This document shows positions 62,938-64,000 of a stretch of DNA of 64,000 nt, one piece after another (the stretch's first letter is position 1; the number at the start of each line of letters is the position of its first letter). Under the pieces are notes generated by a model. The model saw only the letters and a list, made by a program, of their open reading frames with translations. It was not told where the DNA came from and ran no database searches. Source of the DNA: Aquipseudomonas alcaligenes (GTDB lineage Bacteria > Pseudomonadota > Gammaproteobacteria > Pseudomonadales > Pseudomonadaceae); NCBI RefSeq assembly GCF_900156545.1, contig NZ_FTNW01000003.1, forward strand, positions 62,001-126,000, in the 5' to 3' direction. The translations under genes were made by a program, and so were the position numbers.

Positions 62938-64000
62938 ATGAACGATATCAGCGTCCCTCAGCAATACGACCTGGAAACCGCCGCACTCAAGGTGCCGCCG
63001 CATTCCATCGAGGCCGAACAGGCCGTGCTGGGCGGCCTGATGCTCGACAACAACGCCTGGGAGCGGGTCTCCGACGCAGTCTCCGATGGCGACTTCTATC
63101 GCCATGATCACCGGCTGATCTTCCGCGCCATCTACACCCTGGCCGAGCGCAACTCGCCGTTCGACGTGGTGACCCTGTCCGAGCAGCTGGACAAGGAGGG
63201 GCACCTGAGCCAGGTCGGTGGTCTGGGCTATCTCGGCGAGCTGGCCAAGAACACCCCCTCGGTGGCCAACATCAAGGCCTATGCGCAGATCATTCGCGAG
63301 CGCGCCACCCTGCGCCAGCTGATCGGCATCAGCAACGACATCGCCGACATGGCCTACGCGCCGCAGGGCAAGAGCGCCGTGGAAGTGCTCGACGAGGCCG
63401 AGCGGCAGATCTTCCAGATCGCCGAGGCGCGGCCCAAGGCCGGTGGCCCGGTAGGGATCAACGAGATCCTGGTCAAGACCATCGACCGCATCGACGAGCT
63501 GTTCAACACCAACGAGGGCCTGACCGGCATCTCCACCGGCTTCACCGATCTGGACGGCATGACCAGCGGCCTGCAGCCGGCCGACCTGGTGATCGTCGCC
63601 GGCCGTCCGTCCATGGGTAAGACCACCTTCGCCATGAACTTGGTGGAGAACGCAGTGCTGCGTACCGAGAAGGTGGTGCTGGTGTTCTCCCTGGAAATGC
63701 CCAGCGACTCGATCGTGATGCGTATGCTCTCCTCGCTCGGCCGCATCGACCAGACCAAGGTGCGTTCCGGCAAGCTGGACGACGACGACTGGCCGCGCCT
63801 GACCTCGGCGGTCAACCTGCTCAACGAGCGCAAGCTGTTCATCGACGATACCGCCGGCATCTCGCCGACCGAAATGCGCGCCCGCGCCCGCCGCCTGGCC
63901 CGCGAGCACGGTGAGATCGGCATGATCATGGTCGACTACCTGCAGCTGATGCGCATCCCGGGCTCTTCCGGCGACAACCGCACCAACGAGATTTCCGAGA
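62938..64000 (+). CDS. dnaB: Replicative DNA helicase DnaB (3' end outside window)
   Basis: 354 codons are visible. The N-terminal domain starts NDISVPQQYDLETAALKVPPHSIEAEQAVLGGLMLDN; the linker reads LFNTNEGLTGISTGFTDLD; the RecA-like domain has Walker A VAGRPSMGKTTFA and MIMVDYLQLM. It unwinds DNA at the replication fork. The ATG at 62938 fits the family's N-terminus. About 110 residues are missing to the usual length. Confidence 0.97.
   Translation, partial: MNDISVPQQYDLETAALKVPPHSIEAEQAVLGGLMLDNNAWERVSDAVSDGDFYRHDHRLIFRAIYTLAERNSPFDVVTLSEQLDKEGHLSQVGGLGYLGELAKNTPSVANIKAYAQIIRERATLRQLIGISNDIADMAYAPQGKSAVEVLDEAERQIFQIAEARPKAGGPVGINEILVKTIDRIDELFNTNEGLTGISTGFTDLDGMTSGLQPADLVIVAGRPSMGKTTFAMNLVENAVLRTEKVVLVFSLEMPSDSIVMRMLSSLGRIDQTKVRSGKLDDDDWPRLTSAVNLLNERKLFIDDTAGISPTEMRARARRLAREHGEIGMIMVDYLQLMRIPGSSGDNRTNEISE

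Overview
The window is a GC-rich chromosomal segment of a Pseudomonas species. Gene content and order match, from memory, several blocks of the P. aeruginosa PAO1 core chromosome: an oprG/zinc block and a riboflavin block (PA4069-PA4042 order), a parC/parE/cpdA/thiC/opmH block (PA4964-PA4974 order), and an rnr-rpsF-dnaB block. The blocks are joined differently here, so this is a relative (the P. mendocina/alcaligenes side of the genus is plausible), not P. aeruginosa. I see no insertion sequence, prophage or CRISPR array.

Layout. 1-1.5 kb: 3' part of a neutral-ceramidase gene. 1.6-3.4 kb: two sugar-nucleotide SDR enzymes. 3.4-7.5 kb (minus): an OmpW/OprG barrel and a probable zinc-starvation operon (His-rich DUF2796 protein, ABC ATPase, permease, DUF3299 protein) behind a candidate Zur box. 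7.5-10.2 kb: small hypothetical gene, a decayed thioesterase, a YbbN/CnoX thioredoxin, a methyltransferase and a lipoprotein. 10.3-18.6 kb: nrdR-ribD, FMN riboswitch, ribC-ribBA-ribH-nusB-thiL-pgpA, two periplasmic proteins and ribA. 18.6-22.1 kb: B12 acquisition (BtuF-like protein and riboswitch-controlled BtuB). 22.1-27.5 kb: dxs, ispA and xseB (isoprenoid precursor supply) with an epoxide-hydrolase-like enzyme and a PAP2 phosphatase between them. 27.5-31.8 kb (minus): an MCE lipid-transport operon. 31.8-40.1 kb (minus): parC, a retropepsin-like protease, an esterase-like protein, parE, yqiA, cpdA, DUF1249 and a Nudix ADP-ribose pyrophosphatase. 40.3-50.6 kb (plus): an accessory-looking stretch. 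50.7-56.5 kb: thiC with its TPP riboswitch, a TolC-family protein and a chemoreceptor. 56.6-64 kb: two tandem tRNA-Leu genes, rnr-rlmB, rpsF-rpsR-DUF2232-rplI and the start of dnaB.

The most interesting part is the six-gene operon at 41430-49783. Its first gene encodes an E1/ThiF-like adenylyltransferase fused to a C-terminal domain that reads like an autoinducer-synthase/N-acyltransferase (GNAT) fold. It is followed, with overlapping or nearly touching genes, by an acyl-CoA dehydrogenase, an MMPL/HAE3-type RND exporter, a secreted protein I do not recognise, a LolA-like periplasmic lipid carrier and an outer-membrane barrel. The set looks like a make-and-export route for an acylated molecule delivered to or beyond the outer membrane. 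An AT-rich promoter region precedes it, and it lies between genes that I remember as nearly adjacent in P. aeruginosa. The assignment is inference from protein families and gene order.
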